From contig NW_025777445.1 of the NCBI RefSeq assembly GCF_021130785.1, positions 1 to 64,000 of the forward strand: 64,000 nt of DNA. The letters run 5' to 3'. The translations under genes were made by a program, and so were the position numbers. Source of the stretch: Homalodisca vitripennis (Eukaryota > Arthropoda > Insecta > Hemiptera > Cicadellidae). Numbering within the stretch: the first letter of the stretch is position 1; every line of letters begins with the position of its first letter. The notes under the pieces were generated by a model. It saw nothing but the letters and a program-made list of their open reading frames with translations. It searched no databases and was not told where the DNA came from. Positions 45,151-57,539 of the stretch are shown here, piece by piece.

Positions 45151-46160
45151 TATTCAATTACCATTCTTAACTAATGTCTGATCAAGGATCATTGTGTAAT
45201 GGTTTTCTCAAGCCGGTGTTGATGTTGTATGTGTGTATAGGGTATAAGATGACAAAACATAGTTTAATACCAATATAGTAGTCATAACGTAAACAAGTGT
45301 AACAATATTTATTATCCATGGAAACAACAAAGGACATTTATTAAAATATTTTTTTTTTAATTCCAAAGTTTTGTTTACGAAAATCGGTAACTCTCAAATT
45401 ATCAGTGAAGCATCACGAAAGACAAAATATAAAGGCCAGAAGTTTGACATGGACCAGGATTTTTTCATATTTCAATTTTATATTTAACACGCAGGTCCGA
45501 GAATAACCACCAGGATTACGATAACCAGTCCCAGGACCAGGGCTTATAGGTGAGTTACTTTTATTATTTAGAGGTAGTTTGAATATCCTAAAACATTTCT
45601 TGACACTAAAAGAGCCAAAATTAGAGGAACAGTTCATATGGAATGAAAACGCGTTTACAATTAATTGAATTTAAATATTTAAGTAATTTTTAAATCAGTT
45701 TATATCTTAGTTCATAAAAAGAAACATAATCAAAAAATTAAGTTTGTTGTTACTTTAATAGGAAAAACTTTAATTTTGGCTGTCAAAAATCCTTTTGTAC
45801 CATAAGTGCACAAAAATAATCGGTTAAAAATGTCTTTAAGTTAGATATACTCACACATTTTTTGTGACTCATTCATACATAATTGACAACAAGCGTTAAG
45901 ATTACTAAAAAAAGTTTTTGTCTTATAGACGTCTTAAAGATATTTTTTTGCATTTTATAGTAGGGTAAATATAGGCAATAGGTTGAAACTAGTGAATGCT
46001 AATTAATGAAGATTACAATTTATTATTTAATGATGTATAATTGTTTAAACTCAATAATTCCTAAAACGGACTATTACATGTTTGAAATTAAATATGGTTT
46101 CAAAATTTTACTTTATTATTATATTAGTTACCGATATATCTACCAGAGCTCTATTCCTCC
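45151..46160 (+). repeat. Family F unit with core copy 8 (double-core subtype)
   Basis: It contains TATCCATGGAAACAACAAAG (about 45309), a first core near 45430-45460 (AAAGGCCAGAAGTTTGACAT, ATGGACCAGGA), a second core AGTCCCAGGACCAGGGCTTA (about 45528), GTGAGTTACTTTTATTATTT, and an eroded e-module near 45790. The ACCAGAGCTCTATTCC block lies near 46142. The minus-strand frame at 45413-45637 is not a gene. Confidence 0.6.
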
Positions 46161-47329
46161 TTAAAAAAGAAACGTAGTAGACAATTGAATTTATATATTT
46201 ACAGGAAAACCTTGTTAGATTACATTGTAACCAAAATATAGGCTTCATTTCACTATAAAATAGTTTTATTTCATGATAAAATATAATAAATTGCTGTGGA
46301 GGAGCTTGGTGAACATGTTTTAAATAATGATAAGTTATGTAGTTTCGTATAGTTTGACGTCATTTTTGTGGCTACAGTGGAACATTAATTTAAATAAATT
46401 ACTGAGAACATTTCTATTTTCAGAATATTTTCCATTAAAATTATTTTATTTTTATGATTAAATTACAAGAAATAATTATCACTTAACTGGTCAGCGAATT
46501 TAATAACTTTATTTTCCTTGCAATAACACATGGTTTTATATGTTAATGTGTAATTTTGCAAAGCATAAGGTATTATAAGACATTTTGTTTTTCCATCTTA
46601 TGCCTTATACATCCTCAGCCTTTTGTAATTAATATAGGAATTGTAAATTTTTGCGCATTCATGTGGTTGTGTTTCATTACTAAAAAATATTGTTTTTTCA
46701 TTTACTGTGTACAACCTATGTTAGATAATAGTATAGCTAATGTTATTTACTATAGATAATAGGCTAAACATCAGATACCGTAACATAAAATCACGTAAAT
46801 AAATCATTATAATGAGGAAAGTATAAACGTCATTCGAGCAGAAAATACATAAACGTGCAGAGCCCTCACAGTGCTTCTATATCTTCCTCAAACTGTTACA
46901 TTCAACCTAATCTAACTTAACCAACAGGTATTAGGATACATTTGTTTGCTAGTAAGCGTATTCCCTATTTCAGAAAGGAACAACCATGTAAGTAAAGGGC
47001 TCATACAAACCTTTTGCGTGCTGAAGTAAAGTCCGCTTGTTTAAACATTAATAATTACTGTCTCAAAACTAGTAAATACGTAGCTTTTTTTAGCGAGCTC
47101 TTTTGGTTTTAAAGAACAATGTGCTTTTTACGTGAATTTTTCCATCAGTAAGTTTCTTTACTATATCTTCAAACTTTGATTTTCATCATTGTTAAGTGCG
47201 TATGTAAGTTTATCTCTATCTCAGTAGGTAAAAAGTGTTTTAATTTTTTAGATAACAAAACACGTATAGGTGCAATGGCATCAAAGTAAAATACTAATTT
47301 TATCAATATCAACTTCTTTAATAATCATT
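46161..47329. other. AT-rich spacer, no gene
   Basis: No recognisable protein or repeat was found. The open frame at 46556-46759 is hydrophobic and AT-rich with no motif, so I do not call it. Confidence 0.4.
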
Positions 47330-48160
47330 TAACTCAGCACACAGAGGAGGACTACAAGTAACACCATGCAATGGCCAGAGGCAGAACCAGGACCAGGACT
47401 CACATGGCTGAGTAATTTTAACATTTAGACATCACGATTTCCCCTCTCACTATTTCTTCTTAACCACAGCATCCTAGTTTTAATTTTGTATTGATTGGTT
47501 GATTATTTCATTCAAATTCTTTCGAAGTATGTAAGGATTGTAATTTTTAACGAATGTCACTTCATTTATGAGTATATGGAAGATTTAGTTTTAGCTGTTA
47601 TTAATCCTCTCCGTAACAAAAGAGTCCCGGGAGAATAGCTGATCAACAATATTCCTTGTCAACAAATCAATTTTGATTTTTTAACTATTTTATGTAGTTT
47701 ATAAAAAATATACAGCTGTTTGTGAGAAGTATTTCTTTACTAATTGTTTTAAAGCAATATTTTAAGCGTTTTAGAAGACTAAATGTAGAAAATTAATTTA
47801 AACTAATATGTCCTAGCCTGCTAAATTAGTATTGCCTTACTAATTCATGTTAAATTTTAAATATTAAATACAGTTTTATAAAGGTTTGTAAGAAAATACG
47901 GTCTATACATTTTGCATCATTCGGTTTGTTACTAAAACGTACACTAGAGCTCTCTTTCTTTGTAGAATAAATAAAAGTATCCAATTAAAGTTATAAGTAA
48001 GGGCGATTAAAATTATATTCCATTGTCAATTTTAAATATTTTACATTCTAATTGTAACTTAAAATTTAGAAAAAATTAAAATTCTGTTTCATAACTAAAT
48101 AGAATGAGTGTTTGTCGAGAATAATGGATCTCTTTGCTTATAACTTATAACTCGACTGGA
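47330..48160 (+). repeat. Family F unit with core copy 9
   Basis: The order is CAGCACACAGAGGAGGACTA, AACCAGGACCAGGACTCACA (b, about 47385), GGCTGAGTAATTTTAACATT, ATCACGATTTCCCCTCTCAC (c), then the d-module near 47605. The ACTAGAGCTCTCTTTC block lies near 47943. Confidence 0.6.
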
Positions 48161-48323
48161 AAACCTGCTGATTAAACTATTATTATAAAGGTTTTACTCA
48201 TTTTTTAACACTGTAAATAAAATAAAAGTACTAAAAAATATAAAATTCCCAAGAGACTATTAATTTTTGGCTTTATTGGATATTATGAGTAAATTGTTAT
48301 CGTGGTTATTGAGTTCCGGGCCT

Positions 48324-48625
48324 ATCAACAAAATGCTGGACTGGACTAGTAAACATAGACTTAAACTAAACCAGGAAAAACTAAACCAATTATGATATCT
48401 CATTACCAAACTTTGATCGATTTTACATCTGTACGTAACGTTGATGTAGATGGAACTTTCCTACCTAATTATGATAAGGTAAAAAACTAAGGACTGACAA
48501 TAAACTGTATTTTAAGATGGATTGATGCAGTGACAGAGACGTGTAAGAACGTTTTTACATCAATACATTCACTAAAACACTGGAAAGAGTTTTGCCGCAT
48601 CACATAAAACTGTTAAATATATAAT
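48324..48625 (+). pseudogene. Decayed LINE reverse transcriptase scrap
   Basis: With frameshifts this reads INKMLDWTSKHRLKLNQEKT, VDGTFLPNYDKVKNLGLTI, WIDAVTETCKNVF and SIHSLKHWKEF. The order matches the region after the catalytic site in LINE reverse transcriptases (typical: LKLNPSKT, VKNLGV, HSLKR). The motif style differs from the 8645 relic, pointing to another lineage. Palm, endonuclease and ORF1 are absent. Confidence 0.7.
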
Positions 48626-49612
48626 ATTAATAACCATATCTTTTTTCAGCGAGCGCATTTTAACGATACACTAATGTTTAGCAAATTTACTCTTTAGGTC
48701 AATACAGATAATTTAGTGCATGGTTTAAATATCAGTTATTGCGTATTTCTGATTTAATTCAATTTTAGCAAAGTTCACAATGGTTGCAAGTAATCTTTGA
48801 AACTTCAGGTAACTAATCTGCTCTAATATAATTAATATAATTTAAAATTTTTTCCTGTCGACTGTGTATACTCCGTTCAACGTGTTTGGTGATTATGTGT
48901 TGTTTCTGAAGCAACTGAAAAGTTAGTACCAATTTTATGTTAATAGAAAAATAAATTTTGTAGGACCACGAATGTTTAACCGTATTCCACCTTAAGTAAA
49001 AGGTAATTAATCACACAATCATTCATTCGTTTGGTAAATCTTTAAAAAGATTGTTGTTTATAGTCAATGATATTGAAAATTCAATGTTTAAAATATAGGT
49101 ATAAACATTTTTGTCACTAACCATTTATGTCCCGTTATTACATGCACATCTTATACTTTAAAAAATCATATTTATAGTCTGTTAGCGTTCTGTAATTATT
49201 GTATTTTGTTTAGTGCTGTACGTTTGTATTCTTATTTAGAAAAAATGTTTGTATTTCTTGCAATCTTGATTGTTTTATTAGACTCTGAACCACTATTTTT
49301 TTATTTTGGCTTTGCTGTAAGTGGGGTATATTATCAATACAAAAACCTATTCATTAGATAAAGCCTAATCAAACTGTTAAACATTTCTATTTCATGTATA
49401 TACTTTATACTAAAATTTGCATGTGTTTTTAATTTAATTTACTTTTGCTTCACATGACTTACATTATGATGTTAGAATTCTCTGAACAGATTCTAAATTC
49501 GCCTTAGAGGAATCGTACTTGGTTTGTCTTTTTTGATTTAGAGTAGTGTTCTGTTAGCCATAAATTGATCATTCTCTCTTTTGCATGCAATATGTGTCAC
49601 ACATTGTAAATG

Positions 49613-49680
49613 ATCTTTATCCTATATATTTGCTGTAAATACGGCAAATTATCTTTATCCTATATATTTGCTGTAAATAA
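49613..49680 (+). repeat. Two-copy direct repeat, 38-bp period
   Basis: ATCTTTATCCTATATATTTG with CTGTAAATA occurs at 49613 and again at 49651 without mismatch over about 29 bp. A simple recent duplication. Confidence 0.9.
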
Positions 49681-50738
49681 GGAAAATGAAAAAAAATATT
49701 GACATGAAAGAGGCAAGAGAGATGTAGACTGTTTGTAACTTAGTTCGAACTTTCGAACAACCAGACGTAATCAAGGACGTTTTATAATTGTAGAAGAATT
49801 CTATAATTACTTAAGTGTTTGTCAGTGAGGTTGGTAAATCAAGTTTACACATTGATCATATTACTAAAAGGTCCAAAGGTGATGGCAATCACACTCTTTC
49901 ATGTCATAAATAGAGTTTATGCTGTGGTCTTGACACATACATATCTATTTCGAAACATTCCAGTCTTTAACAGTACCTTTGGTATGTTTGGCATTATTGA
50001 TTATTGATAAATCCAAACCTACATTGATTATATTTTTACGAGAGCTACATTAATTTATTAGATAGTAATAAATATCAACTCAAGGGCTGTAGAATCGTTT
50101 TATATTAGACATTCAATAAGCCTTGTTTGGTTTTTTAAGATCAAATAGTAATTTTAAAATGGCATTCAAACAAATAACATTTCTCGTTATCAGATAAATT
50201 TATTAAAAGAATCAAAAAGTAAACTACAAAACGCTTTGAGTGAGAACGATCATACGGTTAAATCCTTATCAACTATCTAAAGTGAATTATACTTACTCGT
50301 ATAAAGGCGCTCAAATAAACATCTTTGGTGAATAAATTAATAAGATATATGTTATTGAATTGGGAGCCTCTTATATTATCCAGATCTCTTCTATATTAGC
50401 GTTCTTCTTATGGACAGTTTAAATAGGTTTAATTATAATACACAATCGTAAGTATTGTTTCATCAATCGCTGAGTAGTAATAAACGTAGAAACCTATTTG
50501 AACGTAAAAAGTAAATAGAAAAATGTTATTATTGATAAGGTATAAAACAACAAAGTATTTAATAAATGGGAATTGTTAAAAGACAATTTGGAGTAGTACT
50601 CCTTCAATGAAGAAGTTTGTATTTTTCTAATGATAAACTAAAAAAATTTTCTCTTATCCCCAAAAGTATTAGTATACGATAATATGTTATTTGGGTTATA
50701 ATTCTACATTCTATACTACCCATCTATACTTATATATA

Positions 50739-50740
<2 letters not shown>

Positions 50741-50798
<58 letters not shown>

Positions 50799-50809
50799 TA
50801 TATATATAA
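50741..50809 (+). repeat. TA dinucleotide microsatellite
   Basis: About 34 TA repeats with one AA interruption near 50790. Confidence 0.97.
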
Positions 50810-53800
50810 CCTTATATCGTGCATATTAAACTATAGGAATAAAATCAACATATATTACCAACAATCATAATATCTAGTGAGTAATTTGCTGTATGATTCT
50901 AGGGGATATCACAACCACTAGCTGGAAAAAATTATTTGAGAAAAAAATTGGTTAAAACGGCTTAAAATTGTTACTATGCATTATATGTGACGGTTTTCAG
51001 TCCAATATTAAGGGTCAAGATTGGGCTCAATAGGGATCCAAAACACAAATCCAATAAATCAGACGCTTCCTTAAAGAACATAATATATTTTAGACATTTA
51101 CGAAGGTATTAAAGTTACGTTTAATATGTGATTTGCGAAGACTGGACTTCGTGTTGTATTAGTGTAATATAATTTGTTCACTGTACTAATAAATTCATTT
51201 ACTCTGTTTATTTCCGTATCATTATTTTAAACCGTAAGACCAATGGAAAAGTATTCAATGAAAATAAGGGAAATCCCATTTAATATCATTCTAATCAATG
51301 CTGCTACATCTAATTCAATGTTGCTATCATCCAAGGACAACTATGCAGAAAAACAGATAGGCAGACATAAAGTTTATCCAGCCGAAGGAATGAAGGGATT
51401 CGCTACAGCTCAGCCAATTAACCATTGATTATAATGGCATTGCTCCTACTAACACGGTGGAAGACCATAGGTTAATTAAATTGTCAAAGTAAACTATAAT
51501 TTTCTGAGCAATTGCAACATTAAAACTTCTAAACTTTAATAAAAGATCTCTTGGATTTTTTCTAAGTTCAGCTCTCACCAACAGCAGAAACCTCAGACAT
51601 AAAGGTAACAGTTCTGATGACTGCACAGTTTTTGCACGGAAAATTAAGCCATCAGCTCTCCGCGCTTGATTACTCGTCCGTCCGTGTTCTCCCGAGTAAT
51701 TTTTCATCTCTCCAACTCATTTCACCTGTTTTCATCATTTATAGCTTACACGACCAAGATTAAGATTTCAATACGTTTTATTCACTTCTTTCTTTAACGA
51801 GTTGTACAGTTTTATAAAAGTAAACTTTCTGTGAAATAAATAGTATCTCTAGGCTACCAGTCTTTGTATGTTGATGTAAGTTGATATCAAACAGCTATTG
51901 ATAGCAAAACAGCGTAATTCACATGAAATACTAAATCTATACAAATGCAAACGAATTACTAATAATAAGGGATCTAAATCTAGTTCGTATTAGAAATTCA
52001 AGTCTGCAATACACTTCTATTTGTAAAATACCAAACATAAGTACAAGATTCTTACTTCCTTCTGAGAGCCCACTTCCGAATGAAATAGGATCCTCATATT
52101 GTTCCACCAGTGGTTGTTGTTGTTGTACCAGTGGTTCACAGCCAATAAAACGTCTGAATGATAGCGCTGCACCTTGAGGTAGTTAACCGTAACTAAACAG
52201 TTCTTAATTTTTACACCATTAATAATCGAGTTTTTAATAAAAGTTTAAATTTTTACTTTTAACTTTATACAAAATAATTACCGAAGCTTTTCTTATATTT
52301 ATAAAAGCCGCCATGTCATGTTAATGTATTCATTTAAATATTATTTGCTTTCAATATTCATCGGATTGTAAAATGCAGATAGTACAACAAATGGATTTCA
52401 TAGAATGTGATTTATCACAACTAATACGGGTATTACAAATGTGAAAGTGAGTTTGTTGGTTTGTTACACTTTCACGTGAAAGCTGTTTAAACAATTGTAC
52501 TGGATTTTCTTTTGGTACCTTATAGACGATATAGGCCTATTATTTTTCTGAAAATTCCTCCAGAGTACGCCCTACTAGACTCTCATCTTGGCCTCTAGGA
52601 TCTTTATCGCACAGACGGACAGTCGGAAGGTCAACGATACGGTGTCTGTTGTCGTTGTAAACAACGATACATTTTTTACTTTCATAAAAAATCAAAATAT
52701 GTTTACAACAAAATTTATGTTATTACATATAATTTTAAACTATGTTAGTGCTATGGATAAACTGATAAATATAATTTCTTAATTTGCTTTCTAATTATAC
52801 ATTAAATTCTGACCTTAAATATGACCTACGTCTGAAAATTATTTATTACTTACCATGATAAATAAGAATGAGATAATATATTTGGTTTTACTGACAAACA
52901 GAAGAACTCACTTTACGAGCAGCTTATTTTGGTCTTGAACAAATAATATTAATAAAACCTTTATAATTAATAGACTAAATTCTAGATCCCTTGTTAAGTA
53001 CCTGGCCAAACTTATAAATTGGTTACTCTGAAATGTTATGAATTCTTATCCATCGATTTTAAATTATACCTTTATTTTTTGTTTGTACACTGTAAAGCAA
53101 TCGCCACAGTATAACCAATTTTGTTGAGTTAATTACCGCAAATAATTAGTAACGTTCATAATCTTATAACAACAGTGGTTTATAGTTATTGGTTTGATGC
53201 GAATATGTGTCGATTCCGAGTGTGACCGGATGAATAATATCCTATTGGTTCACACCTTCATTGCATTTAGTGGTTTGGCAACCGTTTGTATTTGTGCCGT
53301 AATATTGGAAAAGTACTTTTGTGTATCTTAATTTATGTATAGATTAGAACCAAGCTAAAAATGTATTATTTGATATAAATGTTTAATTAATACCAATATG
53401 GTTCTACAAAGACACGTGTTCTGTCCAAATAATATAGTTACATTCGTTAAAATATAAAATAATCATATTATTCCAATCCATTATCCAACATTTGTTAAGG
53501 TACCTGTTGCGATCACAGTAACATAGTGTAATGTATTGTTATATCTTTTACTATTTTCCTTATTAATATTTATATTTCTGTTTCATCAATTATATTGGTA
53601 TTACAAATCGTGAAATTATTTAATAAACGTTGCATTGGCGGGCCAATCTCGCGATCGTTTTAACCAATCACATAAAAGCATCATCCATCTCTTATAAACT
53701 AGAGCCTTTCTCTTTCACTCCATGCTCTTCCAGCAACCATGTAACACCACGTAAATTATTTGCAAAGTCTATTCGAGTTCTTATTTCAGTCCTTTTAATT

Positions 53801-54263
53801 TAATAATATTAATGGTAAAATGCATAGAAATATTACATATAGTCTATGGCTAAACCAATGAGAACGTGGCGAAAAGTGTTTTATTTTAACTAACTACGAG
53901 TCTCTGTTTAAAATTTATGTTCAGAGAATCTACGAACAATGTATTTTCATGAAGAAAACAATATTTTAGAGTCTTAAAAATTAATTGATATGTTTTGTTT
54001 TTTTATTTAAACCATATAATATCGTAAAAGACATGTCCATTGATATTCTATCAAGATGAGGTAAGTATTTTATTAGCCATTTTATGAAAAATGTGGGCGA
54101 AAATGAGAGTTCATTTAAAATAAAATTAAATTTGAGATAATTTTGGTTAAAGATTATTTTTTACTCTCGATTTATTTGTTTGGAAGGAGGTGAAGAGGTT
54201 AGTGAGCAAACCTGTAACTTTCCTTTAAAACTAATAAAAATTTAAAAATTGACAAGTGAAAAA

Positions 54264-54959
54264 CTACATACATACCGAGTTATGGGAGAATAATGTAGGA
54301 TGTTCAGAAACTGTACTTTTAATTTGAAAGAAAGGGATACCTCCAAATCATATTCTATTTATTTAAATAGTGTCATTAACAACCCTGACATAACCATGTT
54401 TCAGTACTATCATGTTAGTAGTTTCTTTAGTAAATATCTACATACATACCGAGTTATGGGAGAATAATGTAGGATGTTCAGAAACTGTACTTTTAATCTG
54501 AAAGAAAGGGATACCTCCAAATCATATTCTATTTATTTAAATAGTGTCATTAACAACCCTGACATAACCATGTTTCAGTACTATCATGTTAGTAGTTTCT
54601 TTAGTAAATATCTACATACATACCGAGTTATGGGAGAATAATGTAGGATGTTCAGAAACTGTACTTTTAATCTGAAAGAAAGGGATACCTCCAAATCATA
54701 TTCTATTTATTTAAATAGTGTCATTAACAACCCTGACATAACCATGTTTCAGTACTATCATGTTAGTAGTTTCTTTAGTAAATATCTACATACATACCGA
54801 GTTATGGGAGAATAATGTAGGATGTTCAGAAACTGTACTTTTAATCTGAAAGAAAGGGATACCTCCAAAACATATTCTATTTATTTAAATAGTGTCATTA
54901 ACAACCCTGACATAACCATGTTTCAGTACTATCATGTTAGTAGTTTCTTTAGTAAATAT
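54264..54959 (+). repeat. Four-copy tandem repeat, 174-bp unit
   Basis: CTACATACATACCGAGTTAT begins at 54264, 54438, 54612 and 54786, giving an exact 174-bp period. The copies differ at only one or two positions (TTTGAAAG against TCTGAAAG; AAATCATA against AAAACATA). No homologue was seen elsewhere in the window. No conserved open frame runs through it. Near-perfect identity means recent expansion or homogenisation. Confidence 0.97.
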
Positions 54960-55794
54960 TTATAAATTATAATAGAATTAATTTTTATTTTACTATAAAA
55001 CATTATAACCATGACATGATTATTATTATAACTTCTTCGGTTACGACACTAAAGTCTAAATGTTTTTCAGTAATAATGAAAAAGAAAATGAAGTTTTAAA
55101 AGTAATAATTAGCTAGGTAAATTTGGCTTTTTATTCTTCGTCCATTAGTATTACTTATCTACAACTTTAATGGGAAAAAGTTGATTTTACGGTTCAATTA
55201 AGAAATGCTTAGCTTTCTTTATTTCAAATCTGAGATTGACACTTTCTCGTTATATAGAAAACAAGCAGTTGGTGTTAAAGTGAAGTATTGTGCAATTACC
55301 CTTTGCTGCCTGACGGCGAAGCGCTCATATCCGGTCAGTTTATTGGCGATAAAATTACTAAGGCGGAGACCAGGAGTAGTTTTAATAACAGACAGTAAGT
55401 ATCTGTTAGCAAAATAGACGTTAATACGAGTTTAACAATGATTTAATTTTTGAAATGGTCAACTGTATTAACATCGTCCAAATGTTGTATGCGTAATGTA
55501 ATTTTAATACTGGTTGATACAATATTTGTTGGAATCATAACATGTGTGTTACACAGTGTGTGGCTGTTCATTCATTAAATCAGTTAACGCAGTGAAAATA
55601 TATATTTAATTGAATAAATTTTGAATAAAATAAAATAAAGATAAACTATTTCTTTATATAACTATATTTTCTCTCATAGGCTAAAACCGAATTCCCTGAA
55701 AAAAATAGAAGAAAAATAGAAGAATAGAACTACTGGGATAATAACTTAATTACTCCATATTACTTTAGGAAGAATTTCTTCCTTCTATATTCAA
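54960..55794. other. AT-rich spacer, no gene
   Basis: The plus-strand frame at 55205-55417 (70 residues) has no recognisable motif. It is listed only as an unsupported open frame. Confidence 0.4.
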
Positions 55795-56105
55795 CTACAG
55801 TGACCTCAGACCGTGTTCCATACACAAGTGACATGACGAAGGTTGCTTTTAGGAGGGTATCCTTTACCCCGATATGGGTTCAAACCGTAAATACGAGAAG
55901 ATGGTGATTTCATCCAGTCTCAGGATGAGTAGGCTGTTTCTGGTCACCTTCCACCAGGGTAGCGTCTGATATTCTATCCTTACGTAGACCACTGTCTTCT
56001 CTAGTATTGAGTCTGATTACGGGACATGAGCACTTGACGAAGGATCCTCACAGAAGCCACCTCGGAGGATAGTGTTAGAGGCTGCAACCTACAGAGTAAA
56101 CATTG
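55795..56105. other. GC-richer island of unknown origin
   Basis: The island stands out against the AT-rich surroundings and has sharp edges. It includes GGGTTCAAACCG near 55879, which resembles a polymerase III B box, but no matching A box was found. No protein similarity was seen on either strand. It may be a single copy of an unrecognised SINE or LINE 3' end. Confidence 0.35.
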
Positions 56106-56279
56106 CTTAGCTGTGGTGAAAGGTAAAAATCAAGTCATTTATTATAATGATGCGTTTCCAAAAACTATGAGCAGTACGTAAGTAGGATCATCTTACTGCT
56201 GGTATAGTTTGCTTGTTTGCATAATAAAATACTCAAGTATAGTTTTTTAAACTCATGTAGAATAAACTTGAATAGAATA

Positions 56280-57080
56280 ATGATTAGAATAATTAATAAA
56301 ATTATTTGAATAAGTCCATAGATCTTTAAGACATCAAGGCGGTGTTGTAGAAAACGCTTGAGCTAATTTAATAGATTCTCTTAAATACACAATCTTATGT
56401 ATAGCAATAAACTTTTCAATATTCTCAGGTAAGATTTTACATAAATACATTAGTGACTTGCACTCATGTAATAAAATTTGTGATAGCTGTAATTTTGTAA
56501 GGAAATTGGAAAGTGCCGTGTATTAAATACTATCCGAATTACATGATAACATAATTGTGAAGTGTACGTAGGTTTGTATATGTAAATGAACAACAGAGTA
56601 AACGGCACATAGAACACTTTCCCTGGATAGTTTATACCACTCATCATAAAATAATACGGACAACAAATCCTTAAATCTATGTTTTATTCCACGTTAGACT
56701 GTACAGAATTTAACAGTTGGTCGGTTGAATGATGGTAAAAGATGTGAACTAAAAATATTTAATTTAATATAGAAATAAAAATCAGTAAAACAGATGAAAC
56801 ATACCCAGCAGTAATCTTTATTAAAATTATGGATTTCCATAGAAACTAAAGAGAAAAGTTTAGAGATTTCTTAAAAATGTTGTGCGATATTTCAGTATAC
56901 TTGTTCAAAAAAGTTCAACTTGTAGTAAGACGGAGAACCACCACCAGGAACACGATGGGATACCCAGGAGCAGGACCAGGACCAGGACCTACATGAATGA
57001 TTTCATTAGTTTTATTATTTAGAAATCACAATGTATACTCTCACTATCTCTCTCTATCGTAACAATAGTTATTAAGCTGC
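56280..57080 (+). repeat. Paralogous block with F core copy 10 (partner 26690-27560)
   Basis: It contains AAACGCTTGAGCTAATTTAA, AATGAACAACAGAGTAAACG, ATGAAACATACCCAGCAGTA, TTTCCATAGAAACTAAAGAG, CGGAGAACCACCACCAGGAA, and a core with three CAGGAC steps (56971-56989). AGAAATCACAATGTATACTC follows. The order is identical to the partner. Confidence 0.68.
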
Positions 57081-57099
57081 TAAATTTTTGTTCTCCGCT

Positions 57100-57430
57100 A
57101 CTATAACTACTCCGTAGCTAAAGCGTACAGGGGGAAATATTTTACTTTTTTTTTAAAGGAACTAAAGCAGTTTGGATCTATTACCATATACACCCCATAA
57201 ACAAAGACAGAAATAACATTAATTGTATTTTAAACAAATGTTTGTCTCTATAGTATGTATACGGATAGATAATCACATAACCAGAAAACCTGTTTAATGT
57301 TAGTACTAGTGTCGACGAAAAGAAGTAATGTTGCTAAGGGAAGGTTTATGTAAACACGTGAAACGTACGTAAAAACACTGTATTAACCATTAAAAGGATC
57401 CACGTCAGGGATGGCATATAATAGGAGAGT
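57100..57430 (+). repeat. Partial family F unit (d-module and CRE-side part)
   Basis: GTAGCTAAAGCGTACAGGGG is a d-module. GGATCTATTACCATATACAC corresponds to 27885-27905. Then come ATAGTATGTATACGGATAGA, TAATCACATAACCAG and TTAATGTTAGTACTAGTGTC. The CAGGAC core is not reached; similarity stops near 57420. Confidence 0.5.
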
Positions 57431-57539
57431 TTTATCGGTTTTGTGGTAAAGGGAATACTCGTACATTTTTTCCCTAATTTTAAATCACAGTACGTGTGCT
57501 TTAACAATCACAATTAAATTTATACAGTTTTGTAGACAT

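Larger units (their letters stand above)
48626..54263. other. Longest stretch without recognised family F or transposon proteins
   Basis: No gene is supported. Frames at 49819-50007, 51243-51428, 51429-51707 (minus) and 52588-52782 show no motif I recognise. It holds a 38-bp-period direct repeat (49613), a TA microsatellite (50741), and a GC-richer patch at 53635-53730 with a TATAAAC. It may be host single-copy DNA or older repeats. Confidence 0.45.

Noticed and set aside
51429..51707. 92-codon minus-strand frame as a possible host gene or exon
   Set aside because: No recognisable domain, signal or splice context and no repeat partner; open by chance is possible at this length.
53500..53740. 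Possible solo LTR (TGTTGCGATCACAGTAACA, a TATAAAC and a pyrimidine-rich stretch)
   Set aside because: No matching second LTR, target duplication, primer-binding site or clear CA end could be found.
55205..55417. 70-codon frame
   Set aside because: No motif; the composition is like the surrounding AT-rich sequence.
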